This document shows, one piece after another, positions 1 through 11,104 of a DNA stretch of 64,000 nt; position 1 is the stretch's first letter; each line of letters opens with the position of its first letter. Made by a program: the position numbers and the translations under genes. The DNA is taken from positions 76,552,501 to 76,616,500 of the forward strand of contig JAZBRS010000014.1 of the NCBI GenBank assembly GCA_037176725.1, in the 5' to 3' direction. The DNA is from Posidonia oceanica. Lineage: Eukaryota; Streptophyta; Magnoliopsida; Alismatales; Posidoniaceae. The notes beneath the pieces are model-generated. The model was not told where the DNA came from. It ran no database searches and worked only from the letters and a program-made list of their open reading frames with translations.

Positions 1-490
1 CCCAATCCTCGCGAGCAGCAAACGGTGCCCGCAGCGGCCAGACGAGCTCCACCGGCGACCTCTGAAACCACCTGCGTCGGGAGGACTTCTCAGACGCGGA
101 GACAGGTAACACTTTATCCCCTTTGCCTAATCTTCCTCCCCTCTTGCTTTCCCCCCCTTAGAATAGGTTTTTCTTCGCTCTTGCGCCGGTGGCCTCTCCG
201 GCCAGAGTCGTCTTCTCCGGTGAGTCTCTCCGTGCGTCCCTCCGCTCCAGTCAGCAGAACGTTGGTCCAGCAGTTGCCTCAGGTCCGCACGAGCCTCAAG
301 AGCACGCTCCAGCCTTCAGATCGCCGCGTCGTCGCGCCGATCGCCCGGGGTGCGCTTCTGAAGCTCTGCAGATCTCCGGTGGCCTCTCCGGCTCGCTCCA
401 GCCCACGTCGAGCTCCGCCGAGCGTCGTCCGACCTCCGTCAAGACCTGGAGATGCTTCCCCGCCGGTCTGCGCTGCCTCAACACCCCCGT

Positions 491-544
491 GCCGGCGTTC
501 ATGGACGCTGGCAGCTTGCTGCTACAGTGTCCATGGCCGTCGGC
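491..544 (+). other. conserved LTR hairpin, copy in LTR G
   Basis: The arm GCCGGCG (491-497) pairs with CGTCGGC (538-544). ATGGACGCTG (501-510) pairs with CAGTGTCCAT (525-534). The apical GCAG/CTGC (511-514, 519-522) closes a CTTG loop, with a TA bulge at 523-524. Only G-T wobbles and one small internal loop interrupt the stem. The same position in the other LTRs holds a hairpin with different arm sequence, which argues for selection on pairing. Function unknown. Confidence 0.7.
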
Positions 545-1835
545 CATTACACTGTTCCTTTATTTTCTAGTTATCTAAGTTTTTCGTTAAATATTGCATT
601 TCTGGTCTGAGTTCTTGTTATTTTGCATTCCAGTCCTTTATTTGATTTAATCTGCTGATTTCTGAACTGAAACTATATTAAATTGCATGAAATGTCTGTA
701 GTTCTCCGTATTTGCTTTCTGGTCTTTTTACTGTGCTTTCCTTCAGTAATAAGTTAGACTCTGGCCCTCCAGTTTTTGATTTTTGCACTTAGGTCCTGCA
801 GTAGTTTAATTTAATTTAATGCATGAATTTTGCCATATGAAATTACATTCTGGGTCCCTTTTATTTTCAGTGTTTGCATCCTGATCCTCTGTCCTGTAGT
901 ACTTAGGTTTTATTTTTCATATTTGCTTGTTGCATTGCATTTTTCCCCCTCTGTTTTCTGATTTTTGCATGTAGGTCATTTCTAATGCACAGTAATCATT
1001 TTAATGCATATTTAGCTTATTAAATTGCATTTTTGACCTTGCATATTTTAAAAATTGCATGTCAGTCCTCTATCTGCCCCTTTAATGCATATTTTGCTTC
1101 AAAAATTGCATTTTTGACCCTGCATGTTTGAAAAATTGCACATAGGTCCTCTGCATGCTTATAAAAATCATTTAAATGCATATTTTGCTTCAAAAATTGC
1201 ATTTTTGACCCCACATGTTTGAAAAATTACATGTAGGTCCCCATTTGCATTCCCAGACTACTTAGGACCCTGTTTTTCTGGAAAAATTGCATTTTAGACC
1301 CTAATGATTTTAAAATTGCATCCTGACTTGCCACACGATTTCAAAACTTGTCCTAATGCATACCCCTTTTGGAAAATTGCATTTTAAACCCTGTCCTTTG
1401 CAAAATTGCATTCAGACCCTTCTTTTTTCAAATTCCCTGCATGAAAGCCCCAAAACTTTTCAAAACTTTTGCATTTAGACCCCCATCCTTTCAAAATTGC
1501 ATTTGAACCCCTAATTTTCTGAAAAATCTCTCCTAAGTCTTTTCTTGCTTCCTGCATGCATTTGCACTCATGTAGTCTTGCATTTGGCATTCTCTGCACA
1601 CACTCAAGTACCATTAGCTCCCATTCATGAGGGAGGACCTGTTTGCACACCCCTAGGACCTCCTGAACACTTAGATCTGTTCTTCTCCCCTATTCTGGCC
1701 CCTCTGCCTTGAAGCTGCGATATCTTTCAATCCGGTCGTTGGATCTTCTCAAACAAGCTTACCCAGACGACCCCGGCGGAGCGCTCCTCAGCATGGAGAC
1801 CAAGCAGATTTCAGATCAGGCCCTGGATTTTCCAT

Positions 1836-2160
1836 GTACGTCCTCCTGAATCCCTGCACAGCATTCATTTGCATATCATTTGCATTGCATGCATCGTTTT
1901 CGCTTTTTGCTTCTTCGAGCATGTAGAATAGGACTTCCTCCTCTTATCCATCAACTCCGTTCCTCGTTTCGCGTATTCCTAAGTGTTTTGTGTTGCGTTT
2001 CCCTTGGATTCACCACTTATTGCGACTTTCTTCCCCCTTTCCTCGATCCGATCGCACCGCGAGCTTTGGGCAGCGTGCAAGACACATCGTGGAGCGGTTT
2101 AGTGGGAAACAGTCGCAAAGCAGTGGTAATCCCTCCACTTGCTTGTTCTCCCCTTTGTAG
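1836..2160 (+). other. candidate intron within LTR G (weak donor)
   Basis: This 325-nt interval corresponds to the 326-nt candidate intron in LTRs A, C and F. The acceptor is strong: a pyrimidine-rich run ending CCCTTTGTAG. The donor here is changed to CAT|GTACGT. No transcript is available, so splicing is an inference. Confidence 0.35.
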
Positions 2161-2299
2161 GTCTTCACACCTACTCTGCGTGGCCCTTAAACAGTGTCTG
2201 TTCTCACACACACACTGTTTGCCTCCCCTATCGCTTCTCTTGTCCTCTTTCCTTGCATTTGCATCTGCATGGTTTTGCCGAGGTTTTATTCGGTCTTTT

Positions 2300-2790
2300 G
2301 GCACCGTTTCGCGTGCTCGCTTTGCTTTTGGCACCGTTTTGCGTGCCCGCTCTGTCTTTGGCACCGTTTTGCGTGCCCACTCTATTTTCTCTAGCACCGT
2401 TCCGCATGCCCGCTTTGTCTTTGGCACCGTTTTGCGTGCCCGCTTCGCTTTTGGCACCGTTTTGCGTGCCCGCTCTGTCTTTGGCACCGTTTTGCGTGCC
2501 CGCTCTGTTTTTTGGCACCGTTTTGCGTGCCCGCTTCGCTTTTGGCATTGTTTTGCGTGCCCGCTTCGTTTTTGACACCGTTCCGCGTGCCCACTTTGTC
2601 TTTGGCACCATTTTGTGTGTCCGCTTTGTTTTTGGCACCGTTTTGCGTGCCCGCTTTGTCTTTGGCACCGTTTTGCGTGCCCGCTTCGCTTCTGGCACTG
2701 TTTTGCGTGCCAGTCTTGTTTTCTTGCACCGTTTTGCGTGCCACTTTCGTTTCTTGCGTTGTTTCGCGTGTTTTGCGCCGTTTTCTCTTG
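2300..2790 (+). repeat. 30-bp LTR minisatellite, about 16 units (LTR G)
   Basis: Tandem units of exactly 30 bp are built on 'GGCACCGTTTTGCGTGCCCG' plus a T-rich spacer. Because 30 is divisible by three, every frame reads through without stops. This yields spurious 200-290-residue ORFs on both strands made of 10-residue repeats. Copy number differs between LTRs here: about 16 in G, 17 in B, 10 in F, 8 in C and 6 in each A LTR. Confidence 0.9.
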
Positions 2791-3083
2791 CATGTCGCTT
2801 GCATTGCTTGGTTTTGCAGTTGTTTTGCTTTTTCGCTTGCATTTGCATATAGGGCAGTGATGCTTACTGCCTGGAGTTCTCACGAGCCCGGTTTCGCCCG
2901 GTTCGGAACACAGACAGCGCTGCTGAGCACTTAGACAGCACGTTTACTTTCCTGCATTGCATCCCACCACTTAGAGCACACCTATGAGCATTCATTCTGG
3001 CATTCATTGGCTTTTAGGCATTCAAATCTGCATTTCCCTGCGTATGCGAGCGTAAGCCTAGAAAGACCGATTCTCGGGCGTGT

Positions 3084-3107
3084 CGGGGGTGCCTAACACC
3101 TTCCCCG
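3084..3107 (+). other. short hairpin in the conserved U5-like block (LTR G)
   Basis: CGGGG and CCCCG form a 5-bp stem, followed by GTG/CAC around a CCTAA loop with a CTT bulge. It sits in the best conserved stretch of all LTR copies (3058-3130). Equivalent sites are 25226-25249, 46865-46888, 54410-54433, and 8580-8603 on the minus strand. B (47405-47428) has changes but keeps most pairs through a wobble. Role unknown; a packaging or dimerisation element is one possibility. Confidence 0.5.
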
Positions 3108-3424
3108 CGCGTAACAAGAGTCCTTGCCCAGTCTTTTGGCCCGCAATGACCATATCGCCCTTATCCTAGGCATGAGTCATCTCATTTGCATGTATTCGCA
3201 TTTGTTTTCCTTTGCATTGCTTTGCTTTGCATTTCTTGCTTGGTTTTGCATGTTAATTCACGCATTTCCCCCGGTTTTCCTTGTCTCCCGATAATAGACA
3301 CAGTGGCGACTCTGATTTGTCTTATCTTCTTCTTTTCTTCCCTTTTTAAGTGTTTTCGAGTTGAGCCCTCCTCCTCGGACCATCGCCGTTAATAGTAAGC
3401 CTGATTCTGATTGGGATTACTACA

Positions 3425-4190
3425 GATCACTTCTGCGATTTTCATCGAGTAGTCGGGCACTCGACGAATAATTGCTTCACTTTGCGGGGAGCCATGCAGG
3501 ACCTGATTGATCGGAAGGTCATCAGTATCAACGCTCAGGAGGCAGTCTTCCACTGCTCCACCAGCATCCCCCTCTGCATTAGGAGCAGCTCCTCATAATC
3601 CAAGCATCGTCCACCAACCCCTACCTGAGCATTCTGGCCTAGGAGGCATGGGGACTTCAAGTGTGCACTTTCTCTTCTCCTCTAGGCCCGCTACGTTTGT
3701 GGTGGACCCTTTTGATCTAATTCAGGATCTTTTTATGCCCGTCTCTTCTTCTCTTTATCTTGTGGCGCTTGCCGGCTCCGAGTCGGAGATTCACATGATC
3801 CGACTGGACGCCAAGCCGGAGCGTGCTGCTGCGAGGCCCGCCATACAACCAGAGGCTCAACCCCACATCTGCCTGCAGGCCAGACCCCAGCCAGAATTAG
3901 CATGGTCTCCCCAGCTACAACCTTTACCGGCCCGCCAATTGGCTAACCCCTCGGCAACCCCTCTTGAGCTCGCAGCTCATGCTCCCTTGGTTATCAACCT
4001 AACCCGGGATACCCACCGCATTCATTATGACTATGCCGCAGAGATGTGTGCAGATGTCACGTGGTCGGGGAGGGTGTACAGACCCGCCACCCCAGCAACC
4101 AACCTGTAGCCCCAATAGCCAGGCCTAACCCCCCTAAACCTACTCCGCATGCAAACCAACCACTAACAAGCCCCTCCCTGCCTGTGAGCT
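3425..4190 (+). pseudogene. gag: element E: gag C-terminal/nucleocapsid remnant and proline-rich linker
   Basis: The frame starting at 3425 reads a CX2HX4HX4C knuckle (FCDFHRVVGHSTNNC), matching the same region in elements A and B. The gag core that should precede it is missing and replaced by LTR G. After about 3500 the reading frame shifts, and downstream similarity to the A and B linker ('SLYLVALAGSESEIHMIRL') continues in another frame up to about 4109. Decayed; confidence is high because two sister copies align. Confidence 0.85.
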
Positions 4191-5587
4191 AGCCACCAAT
4201 GGGCCAATCTGCCGATCTTCCTTCTACCGAACCTACCACCAAAATCACCATCCCTACCACCAAAAAAGACCAGCCTTCAGCTGACATAACGGCCCAGCTG
4301 AAAAAAGTCAAGGCTGACATATCCATCTGGGACCTGATCCATTCTTCCCGCGAACACCGAGAGGCTTTTCTCCGTGTGTTCCAGGCCGCCCATGTGTCCC
4401 AAACCATTGAGCCTTCAACTCTGGAGAATATGGTAGGCATGATCGCGGAGCCGCAGGTCATCTCTTTCTCAAGCGATGAACTGCCTCCGGCAAGGACTAA
4501 CCATAATCAACCCCTGTTCATCACAGTGCAGTTCAAAAGGTTCCGCATTCCTCTCTCGCTAGTCGATAATGGGTCAGGCCTTAACGTTTGTCCCCTGTGC
4601 ACAGCATTGAAGCTCAGATTCAAAGCCGAGGATATCACGCCTGCCGTGAAGGGAATGACCTCTTTTGACAACATGCACCATGATTCTCTGGGGATCCTAG
4701 TTATTCCTCTTACCATTGGCCCGGTCGAATTCGATGTTGAGTTTTATGTCGTCGACTTGGAGCCTTCTTTTAATCTCCTGCTTGGGCACCCTTGGCTGCA
4801 CAAGCATCAGGTGATCCCCTCGACCCTCCACTGAATGATCAAGTTTCGCTACGACGACGATGTTATCGTTGTAATGGCGGAAAACTTTGACAAGGAACCG
4901 GTCGAGGCGATCTCTTCTGTATCCTGGCCAACTGTCCAATTTGATCCTAAGCTGTCAGATACTTTATACCGCGTTAACCGGTTTCAGCCGGTTAACTTTA
5001 TTCCTCTTCTTGAGCGTGTTAGCTCTCTGGCCGTTCATTGCAACCCTTCTAGGATGGTCGAGAACATTTGCCGCAGGTGGGGCTATGAGAAGGGAATGCC
5101 ACTTGGGCGTCACGGGCAAGGGATCGCCGAGCCGGTTACTACTGAGGAGTGCGAGAAGTTCCAAGGCCTGGGATATGAATGGCAACCCCGCAACGGTGAG
5201 CGCCTGCATTCAGTGAAGCGGAAGCTCGTGATCCCTCGGGACCTCACTAACTTCGTTAGTGCAGGTATTCTTGACCCGAACATGAGCCCAACTACAGCCC
5301 AACTGACACCATGCCAGAGCCCCCTACTGCCGACGGAGGAGTGGGTCTGCATAGAGGATTGTTATTCTGATGAAGAGCAACCCGACACGGTTATCCCAGC
5401 ACAGTCCAAGGAAGAAGCTCAAATCAGCCCTGCAATCTCCTGGTCAGTCTGCCTGGCCCTCCCTTGTCCTGATACAGTGGCAGATTCAGTAAGGTCTATG
5501 TCAGAGATGATGGTTCCTTCTTCTACAGCTTCACTAGTGCCTATGACAGCCATTTCAGCAGCTCCAGGATCAGGAGTACCTCTGTAG
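4191..5587 (+). pseudogene. element E: aspartic protease region (decayed)
   Basis: A retropepsin-like domain lies at roughly 4500-4835, with LVDNGSGLNVCP (catalytic Asp codon at 4565-4567) and, near its end, LLLGHPWLH, where A and B have LLLGRPWLH. Read in one frame it is broken by TGA at 4832-4834, where A has an Arg codon, and by TAG at 5585-5587. The D-N-G at the active site, instead of D-T/S-G, is shared with A and B and so is a family trait. Downstream is an acidic/proline-rich linker containing 'EEWVCIEDCYSDEE'. Confidence 0.85.
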
Positions 5588-6660
5588 GCACCAGTCACTT
5601 GTCCACCCGTGGCCGTAGCCGCACCAGTACTGAGGTTACTTTTTCCGAGGGTGCAATCAGTCAATTCAAGCGACGGCGTGACTCAGCCTACCTCATCAGT
5701 AGCTCCACAAGCAAAGCAGGCGGCAGCATCAGCCATACCGCCGTCAGCTTTAGCAGATCTAATGTTGTGGAAGACCCCTGCCGCTACTACAGAGAAACAA
5801 CCACCATCACACATGGCTGCCGGCGCTTCATCCCTCAGAGCAACCGTCCAGCTGTTGGACCATCAGAAGAGCGCCTTTGCCTCCCCTCCAGCTGCAGCAC
5901 TGTCCCTGTCAACGCCCCTATCCGTGGCATCTCTGACCAGCCTGTTTACATCCCTGGTCCCTCCAGCGCCGCAACCAGTCGCGCTAGGAGGTCAGCCAGC
6001 CAACCAGCTAGTAACAGGGCAAATACCCAAGCCGGTGATATGCTTAGAAGCCAGAGCAGGCCCCATAGGCTCAAGAATCACCGAGCAGGACTCTGAAGAG
6101 GTTGCTTGTGCCTATTATGTCGACACACCCTCCGAAGACGAGGAAGGTGTGACTGCAGAAGCCCTGGTGGCTAACAAGCTTGAAGACTTGGAATTGCTCT
6201 TCCAGGAGCAACTCGCGGTGTTCGCTGAAGACGCCGCCGAGCAGCACGCACTGAAGAAAGGAAAAGTCGTGGCTACGGATCCCTTCCTGCCGCAGGACCA
6301 TTCCCCAATCATGGTCTTAGAAGAAGAATTGGAGGCAGCATCCACTAGACCAAATGAATTAATCACTTCACAGCCTGAAGATGGGTCTAGGTGGTTCGTG
6401 CAGCGCATGCCCTGCATAAGTGGCACAGCTGGCAATAGTACACAGATTCATCGCCTAGGGAACGGTGACCATCTCTATCACTCCTCGCAAGCACACCTGA
6501 AAATGCAGAGCATGAGACAGTACGGATAGCAGCAGTAGCAGACAGTGTAGTCCCAGTATTCCAGACAGTCCCAGTAGTGACAGTAGTGTCAGAGCAGTCA
6601 GAACAGACAAAGCAGCCAAATTAGTCAGCGGGACCAAGGGCCACTGAAGCAGGCGTCACC
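5588..6660 (+). pseudogene. element E: pol linker, low complexity (decayed)
   Basis: This Ser/Ala/Pro-rich linker separates protease from RT. It includes the conserved acidic blocks 'AYYVDTPSEDEEG' and 'LEDLELLFQEQL' and the motif 'DGSRWFVQRMP', all found in A and B. The open stretch ends with TAG at 6527-6529. The following CAGTAG-rich bases up to about 6640 match the Ala/Ser repeat tract of A and B. Confidence 0.75.
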
Positions 6661-8257
6661 CACCGAGCCCACAAAAATACTCGGGTGAGTGTGACTATCC
6701 TAAGGCGTCATCTGGATCAAGAGGCGGAACCTGTCCACTCCTTCGACATTACAGATCCTACATTTGAGAAGGAGATTCTCTCAGAACTTATTGCATGTGA
6801 GGAGGAGGGGGATTTAGGCGTAGATGAGAATGATGAATCGTCACCCAAGTTCCAGCCATATGATGACGACCCGAAAGGGCCTAACCTCCACGTCGAGGAG
6901 GAGACGGAGGTTATCAATGTTGGCACAGCTGAAGATATCAGGGAGATTCGCATCAGTGCCTTATTGCCGCCCCAAGCCAGAGCAGAGTTTATCGCATTCC
7001 TTATGGAATATGCAGACGTCTTCGCTTGGAGCTACGAAGACATGGTCGGCCTTGATGTCGAGATCGTGGTGCACAACTTGGCTTTGGATCCAGACGTGAA
7101 GCCAGTAAAGTAGAAGCCCCGAAAGTGGCGATCACAATGGCTGCTCAAAATCAAAGAGGAAATCATGAAGCAGCACAGCGTTGGTTTTCTCAAGGTCATC
7201 CTCTATCCAGAGTGGCTTGCAAACATCGTGCCGGTGCCCAAGAAGGACGGTCGAGTTCGAATCTGTATCGATTGCAGGGACCTGAACAAGGCGAGTCCCA
7301 AGGACGATTTCCCATTGCCTTACATCGACGTCCTAGTCGACAACACTACAGGCCACAAGATGCTATCTTTCATGGACGGCTTCTCCAGCTACAATCAGAT
7401 CAGAATGGCAGAAGAAGACATGGAGAAGACTTCATTTATCACCCCCTAGGGAGTCTTCTGCTATCAGGTCATGCCATTTGGGCTCAAGAATGCCGGAGCA
7501 ACATACCAGAGGACGATGACAGCATTATTCCATGACCTCATGCACCAAGAAGTCAAGGTCTACGTGGACGACATCATTGCTAAGTCTAGGGAGCCTGAGG
7601 ATCATCTTATCTGCCTTATGAAGCTCTTTGATCGCCTGAGGAAGTACAAGCTTCGCCTTAACCCTAGTAAATGCGTGTTTGGGGTATCATCCAGCAAGCT
7701 GTTGGGCTATATCGTCAGCCAGAGGGGGATTGAAGTAGACCCAAGTAAGGCTAAAGCCATCATAGACATGCCACCCCCCAAGATTGAGAAAGAAGTCAGA
7801 GGCCTGCTGGGGCGCCTGCAGTTCATCAGCCAGTTCATTGCGCAACTTACCCCTATCTATGAACCAATCTTTAAGCTCCTGAAGAAGAATGCATGGATCA
7901 ACTGAAGCGAGGAGTGCCAAGCTGCATTTGACAAGATCAAGCAGCTCTTGATCAAGCCTCCTGTCCTAGTCTCTCCCGTGCCAGGGAGGCCTCCGATTCT
8001 CTATCTTTCCACCACACAACGTTCCATGGGCATCGTCCTGGGCCAGCATGATGAAACCGGTAGAAAGGAGTGTGCCATCTACTACCTGAGCAAGAAGTTT
8101 ACTGATTGCGAAGCCATGTATAGCACCATAGAGAAGACCGGCCTATCTTCAGTATGGGCCGCACAGAAGCTAAGGCATTACATGATGGCGCACCCAGTTC
8201 AGCTCTTATGCCGACATGATCCAATCAAGTACCTTTTTCAAAAGCCGGCTATGGTGG
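6661..8257 (+). pseudogene. pol: element E: reverse transcriptase and first RNase H, 5' part (decayed)
   Basis: RT motifs are clear: VPKKDGRVRICIDCRDLNKASPKDDFPLP, FMDGFSSYNQI, MPFGLKNAGATYQR and the catalytic YVDDII (7561-7572). The connection and first RNase H follow to 8257, where the minus-strand solo LTR F interrupts. In-frame stops are TAG 7111-7113 (also a TAG in B, a Gln codon in A), TAG 7447-7449 (Trp in A and B) and TGA 7903-7905 (Trp in A and B). The sequence resumes at 14497. Confidence 0.93.
8253..8257. repeat. target-site duplication of solo LTR F (GGTGG)
   Basis: GGTGG at 8253-8257 is repeated at 14497-14501, exactly flanking LTR F. Removing F and one copy of the duplication gives 'ATGGTGGGCAGATG', as in element A. 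Confidence 0.95.
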
Positions 8258-8897
8258 TGTAGCGATCCCGATCGGAACCAGGCTCGCTATTTAGCGGCGA
8301 TTGAGATCCGAGGAAGAGGCTCAACTCGAAAAACACTTAAAATCGAGGAGAAAAGGAAAAGATAAGACAAATCAGAGTCGCCACCATGTCTATTAACGGG
8401 AGACAAGGAAAACCGGGGGAAATGCATGAATTAACACGCAAAACCAAGAAAGAAATGCGAAGCAAAGCAATGCAAAGGAAAACAAATGCAAATGAATGCA
8501 AATGTGATGACTCTAGCCTAGGATAGGGGCAATATGGTCATTGCGGGCCAGAAGACAGGGCAAGGACTCCTGTTACGTGCGGGGAAGGTGTTAGGCACCC
8601 CCGACACGCCCGAAAATCGGTCTTTCTAGGCTTACGCTCGCATATGCAGGGAAATGCAGGATTGAATGCCTATGTGCCTATGAATGCCTAAATGAATGCT
8701 CAAGGAGTGCTCTAAGTGGGAAAATGCAAGGCAGGGAAGTAAACGTGCTCTCTAAGTGCTCAGCTACGCTGTCCGTGTTCCGAACCAGGCGAAACCTAGC
8801 TCGTGAGAACTCCAGGCAGTAAGCATCACAGCCCTATATGCAAATGCAAGCGAGAAAACAAAACAGCGTGAAAACCATGCAATGGGGTCGACATGCA

Positions 8898-9201
8898 AGA
8901 GAAAACGGCGCGAAACACGCAAAACGAGGCGGGAAGCAAACAACGCGCGCAAAACGATGCAAAAGGGCGAAATCGTCACGCAAAACGAGCGGAAAACAAA
9001 GTAGCGCGCAAAACGAGATAAGAGAGCAAGAAGGTGCACAAAACAGGACGAGAAAACAGAATGGTATGCAAAACGGGGCGAAAGAATAAAACCGGCACGC
9101 AAAACGAATGAGGAGGCAAGACAGTGCGCAAAACGAGACAAGAAAACAGATGGGCACGCAAAACGGAGCGAAAACGAGGGCGGGCACGCGAAACGGTGCC
9201 A
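8898..9201 (-). repeat. 30-bp LTR minisatellite, about 10 units (LTR F)
   Basis: This is the reverse-strand version of the 30-bp unit (core GCAAAACGG..GCACGC on the plus strand). It is more diverged than in G or B. ORFs overlapping it are artefacts of the repeat. Confidence 0.8.
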
Positions 9202-9342
9202 AAATAGCGAAGCAAAAATCTCGGAAAAGCCATGCAAATGCAAGAATGCAGAAAGAGATTAGAAGGGGGTCAAAGGGGAGGCAAAACAACGTGTGTATAA
9301 GAACAAACGCTGTTTAGGACCACTCAGAGTAGGTGTGAAGAC

Positions 9343-9668
9343 CTACTGAGGTGAGAAGGGGCAAATGGAGGGATCACCACCTCTTTGCGACTATTTCCCA
9401 CTAAACCATTCCACGGTGTGTCTCGCATGCTGCCCAAAGCTCGCGATGCGATCGGATCGTGGAAAAAGGGGAAGAAAGTCACATAAAGTGGCAAATCCAG
9501 GGAGAACGCAACACGAAACACATAGAGAAACGCGAAACGAGGATTTGAATAGACAAGCAGAAAGGGGAAGTCCTATTCTACATGCTCGAAGAGACAGAAA
9601 GCGAAAACAAGGAAAACTGTACAAATGCCATGCAAATGAATGCAATGCAGGGGTTCAGGAGGACATAC
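9343..9668 (-). other. candidate 326-nt intron in LTR F
   Basis: On the minus strand the donor reads CCAG|GTATGTCC and the acceptor CTCAGTAG|GTCTTCAC. The interval is 326 nt, identical in length to those in LTRs A and C although this copy is on the other strand and diverged. Splicing is inferred only. Confidence 0.4.
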
Positions 9669-11051
9669 CTGGAAATCCGGGAGCCTGATCTGAAATCTGT
9701 CTGGTCTATGCTGAAGAGCGCTTCGCTGCGGTCACTTGGGCAGCTCACTTGAGAAGATCCAACGGCCGGATTGGAAGATATCGCAGCTCCAAGGCAGAAG
9801 GGCCAGAACAGGGGAGAAGAACAGATCTAGGTGTTCAGGAGGTCCTAGGGATGTGCAAAAGGGGCCTCCCAAGTGAAAGGGAGCTAGAAGTGCTAAGTGT
9901 GTGCAAGAAGATGCTAAAATGCAAGACTAAATGAGTGCAGGATGCATGCAAAAGCAAAAAAGCAAAAGAGAAGTAATTTGGGAAAAACCAGGAGTTCAGA
10001 AAGCATTTTGGAAAAGAAGAGGGGCCAAAAGTGCAAATTTCCCAGAAAACAAGGTTCCACAGGAGAAGACTTTGAAAACAGGGGAAGACAAGGGTCTATT
10101 TGGCAAAAAACTAGGCTCAGAAAGGTGTTTTGAAAAGAAGGTATGTTTTGGAAAAGATTTTGAAACAAAAAAGGGGGCAGAGTGCAATTTTGAAAAAATC
10201 TAGGGTCTAAAATGCAAATTTTCCAGAAAACAAGGTCCTGGGGAGTCCGGGGGTACCAGTGGAAGGTCTGTATGAAATTTGGTAGGCATAGGGGCTAAAA
10301 TGCGACCTAGGGGCAAAATGGTCTTTTCACATGATTTTTTTAAAACATGCAGGGACCTAGATGTGATTTTCAAATCATGCAGGGGCTGAAAATGCAATTT
10401 AGTATGTAAAATATGCTCTGGAATTTAAATGACAGGACCACAGTGCAATTTCTGGAAAACATGGGGTTAAAAATGCAATGCAGTAAGTTAAAATGCATGC
10501 AGCACAGTTACTGTCCATTTAAAATGGACCTAACTGTAAATATGATAAAGCAGAGGGGCTAATATGCAATGCATCAACCAAAAATAAAAATCAGAACCTA
10601 AGTTTCTACAGTGCATGGACTTAAATGCAAAAATGGAAAAATGCAGGGACTTGGAATGCAATGCAGTATGGAAAAATAAAAAATAATCCTAAGTTCTAAC
10701 AGTGCATGGGACTTAAATGCAAAAATAAAAACATGCAAGGGGCCAGGATGCAATATAGTATGGTAAATATGAGTAAATAAATGAACTGATTAAATGCAGG
10801 ACCTAGGTGCAAAAACTGAGAACAGGAGGACTAAACTACAAAAAATTAAAGCAGCACAGCACAGTAAAAGGATCTACTTGCAAATATTGAAAAACATAAA
10901 CAGATCGCGCAATTTAGCAAAGTATTTAATTAAAAACTAAGCAGAATAAATGAAATAAGGACTGGAATGTAAAAATGAAAAAACTTAAGACAGATATGCA
11001 ATATTCACCTTAAAACTATATAAACTGAAAAATAAAGACACAGTGCCGATC

Positions 11052-11104
11052 GTCGACGGCGACGCGCACTGTAGCACGAAACTTCCAGCGCTCATGCCGT
11101 CGAC
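11052..11104 (-). other. conserved LTR hairpin, copy in LTR F
   Basis: On the minus strand GTCGACGGC pairs perfectly with GCCGTCGAC, then ATG.GCGCTG pairs with CAGTGCGC.GT with one bulge, one mismatch and two wobbles. The arms have a different sequence from those of G, A, B and C at the same LTR position, yet pairing is preserved. Confidence 0.65.

Larger units (their letters stand above)
1..3424 (+). mobile_element. LTR G, 3' part of a giant Tat/Ogre-type LTR
   Basis: This is the right-hand 3.4 kb of an LTR whose 5' end lies outside the window. It aligns by eye with the 3' parts of the other LTRs here: a CpG-rich segment (1-540), T-rich DNA with repeated 'TTGCATTTT..ACCC' motifs (about 1000-1510), a 30-bp minisatellite (2300-2790), a strongly conserved block around 3058-3130, and the terminal '..GGGATTACTACA' at 3424. 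No PBS follows. The next bases read directly into the gag zinc-knuckle region of element E, so G is either an LTR inserted into E's gag (target duplication predicted to be GATCA, 3425-3429) or the product of a deletion. ORFs inside it are by-products of base composition and a repeat unit divisible by three. Confidence 0.9.

Noticed and set aside
25..578. GC-rich ORFs at the LTR CpG block, also 17556-18060, 22605-22958, 51693-52088.
   Set aside because: Lengths and frames are not conserved between LTR copies; the shared signal is the hairpin, not a protein.
2017..2883. Long overlapping ORFs on both strands over the LTR minisatellites (also 19000-19700, 24460-25040, 46100-46680, 53550-54250, 8760-9320).
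   Set aside because: They follow from a repeat unit of 30 bp without stops in several frames. Translations are 10-residue repeats, differ in frame between copies and match no family I recognise.
3425..8257. Element E as a host-derived or domesticated gag-pol gene.
   Set aside because: Several stops and frameshifts, interrupted by two insertions, no sign of maintained frame.
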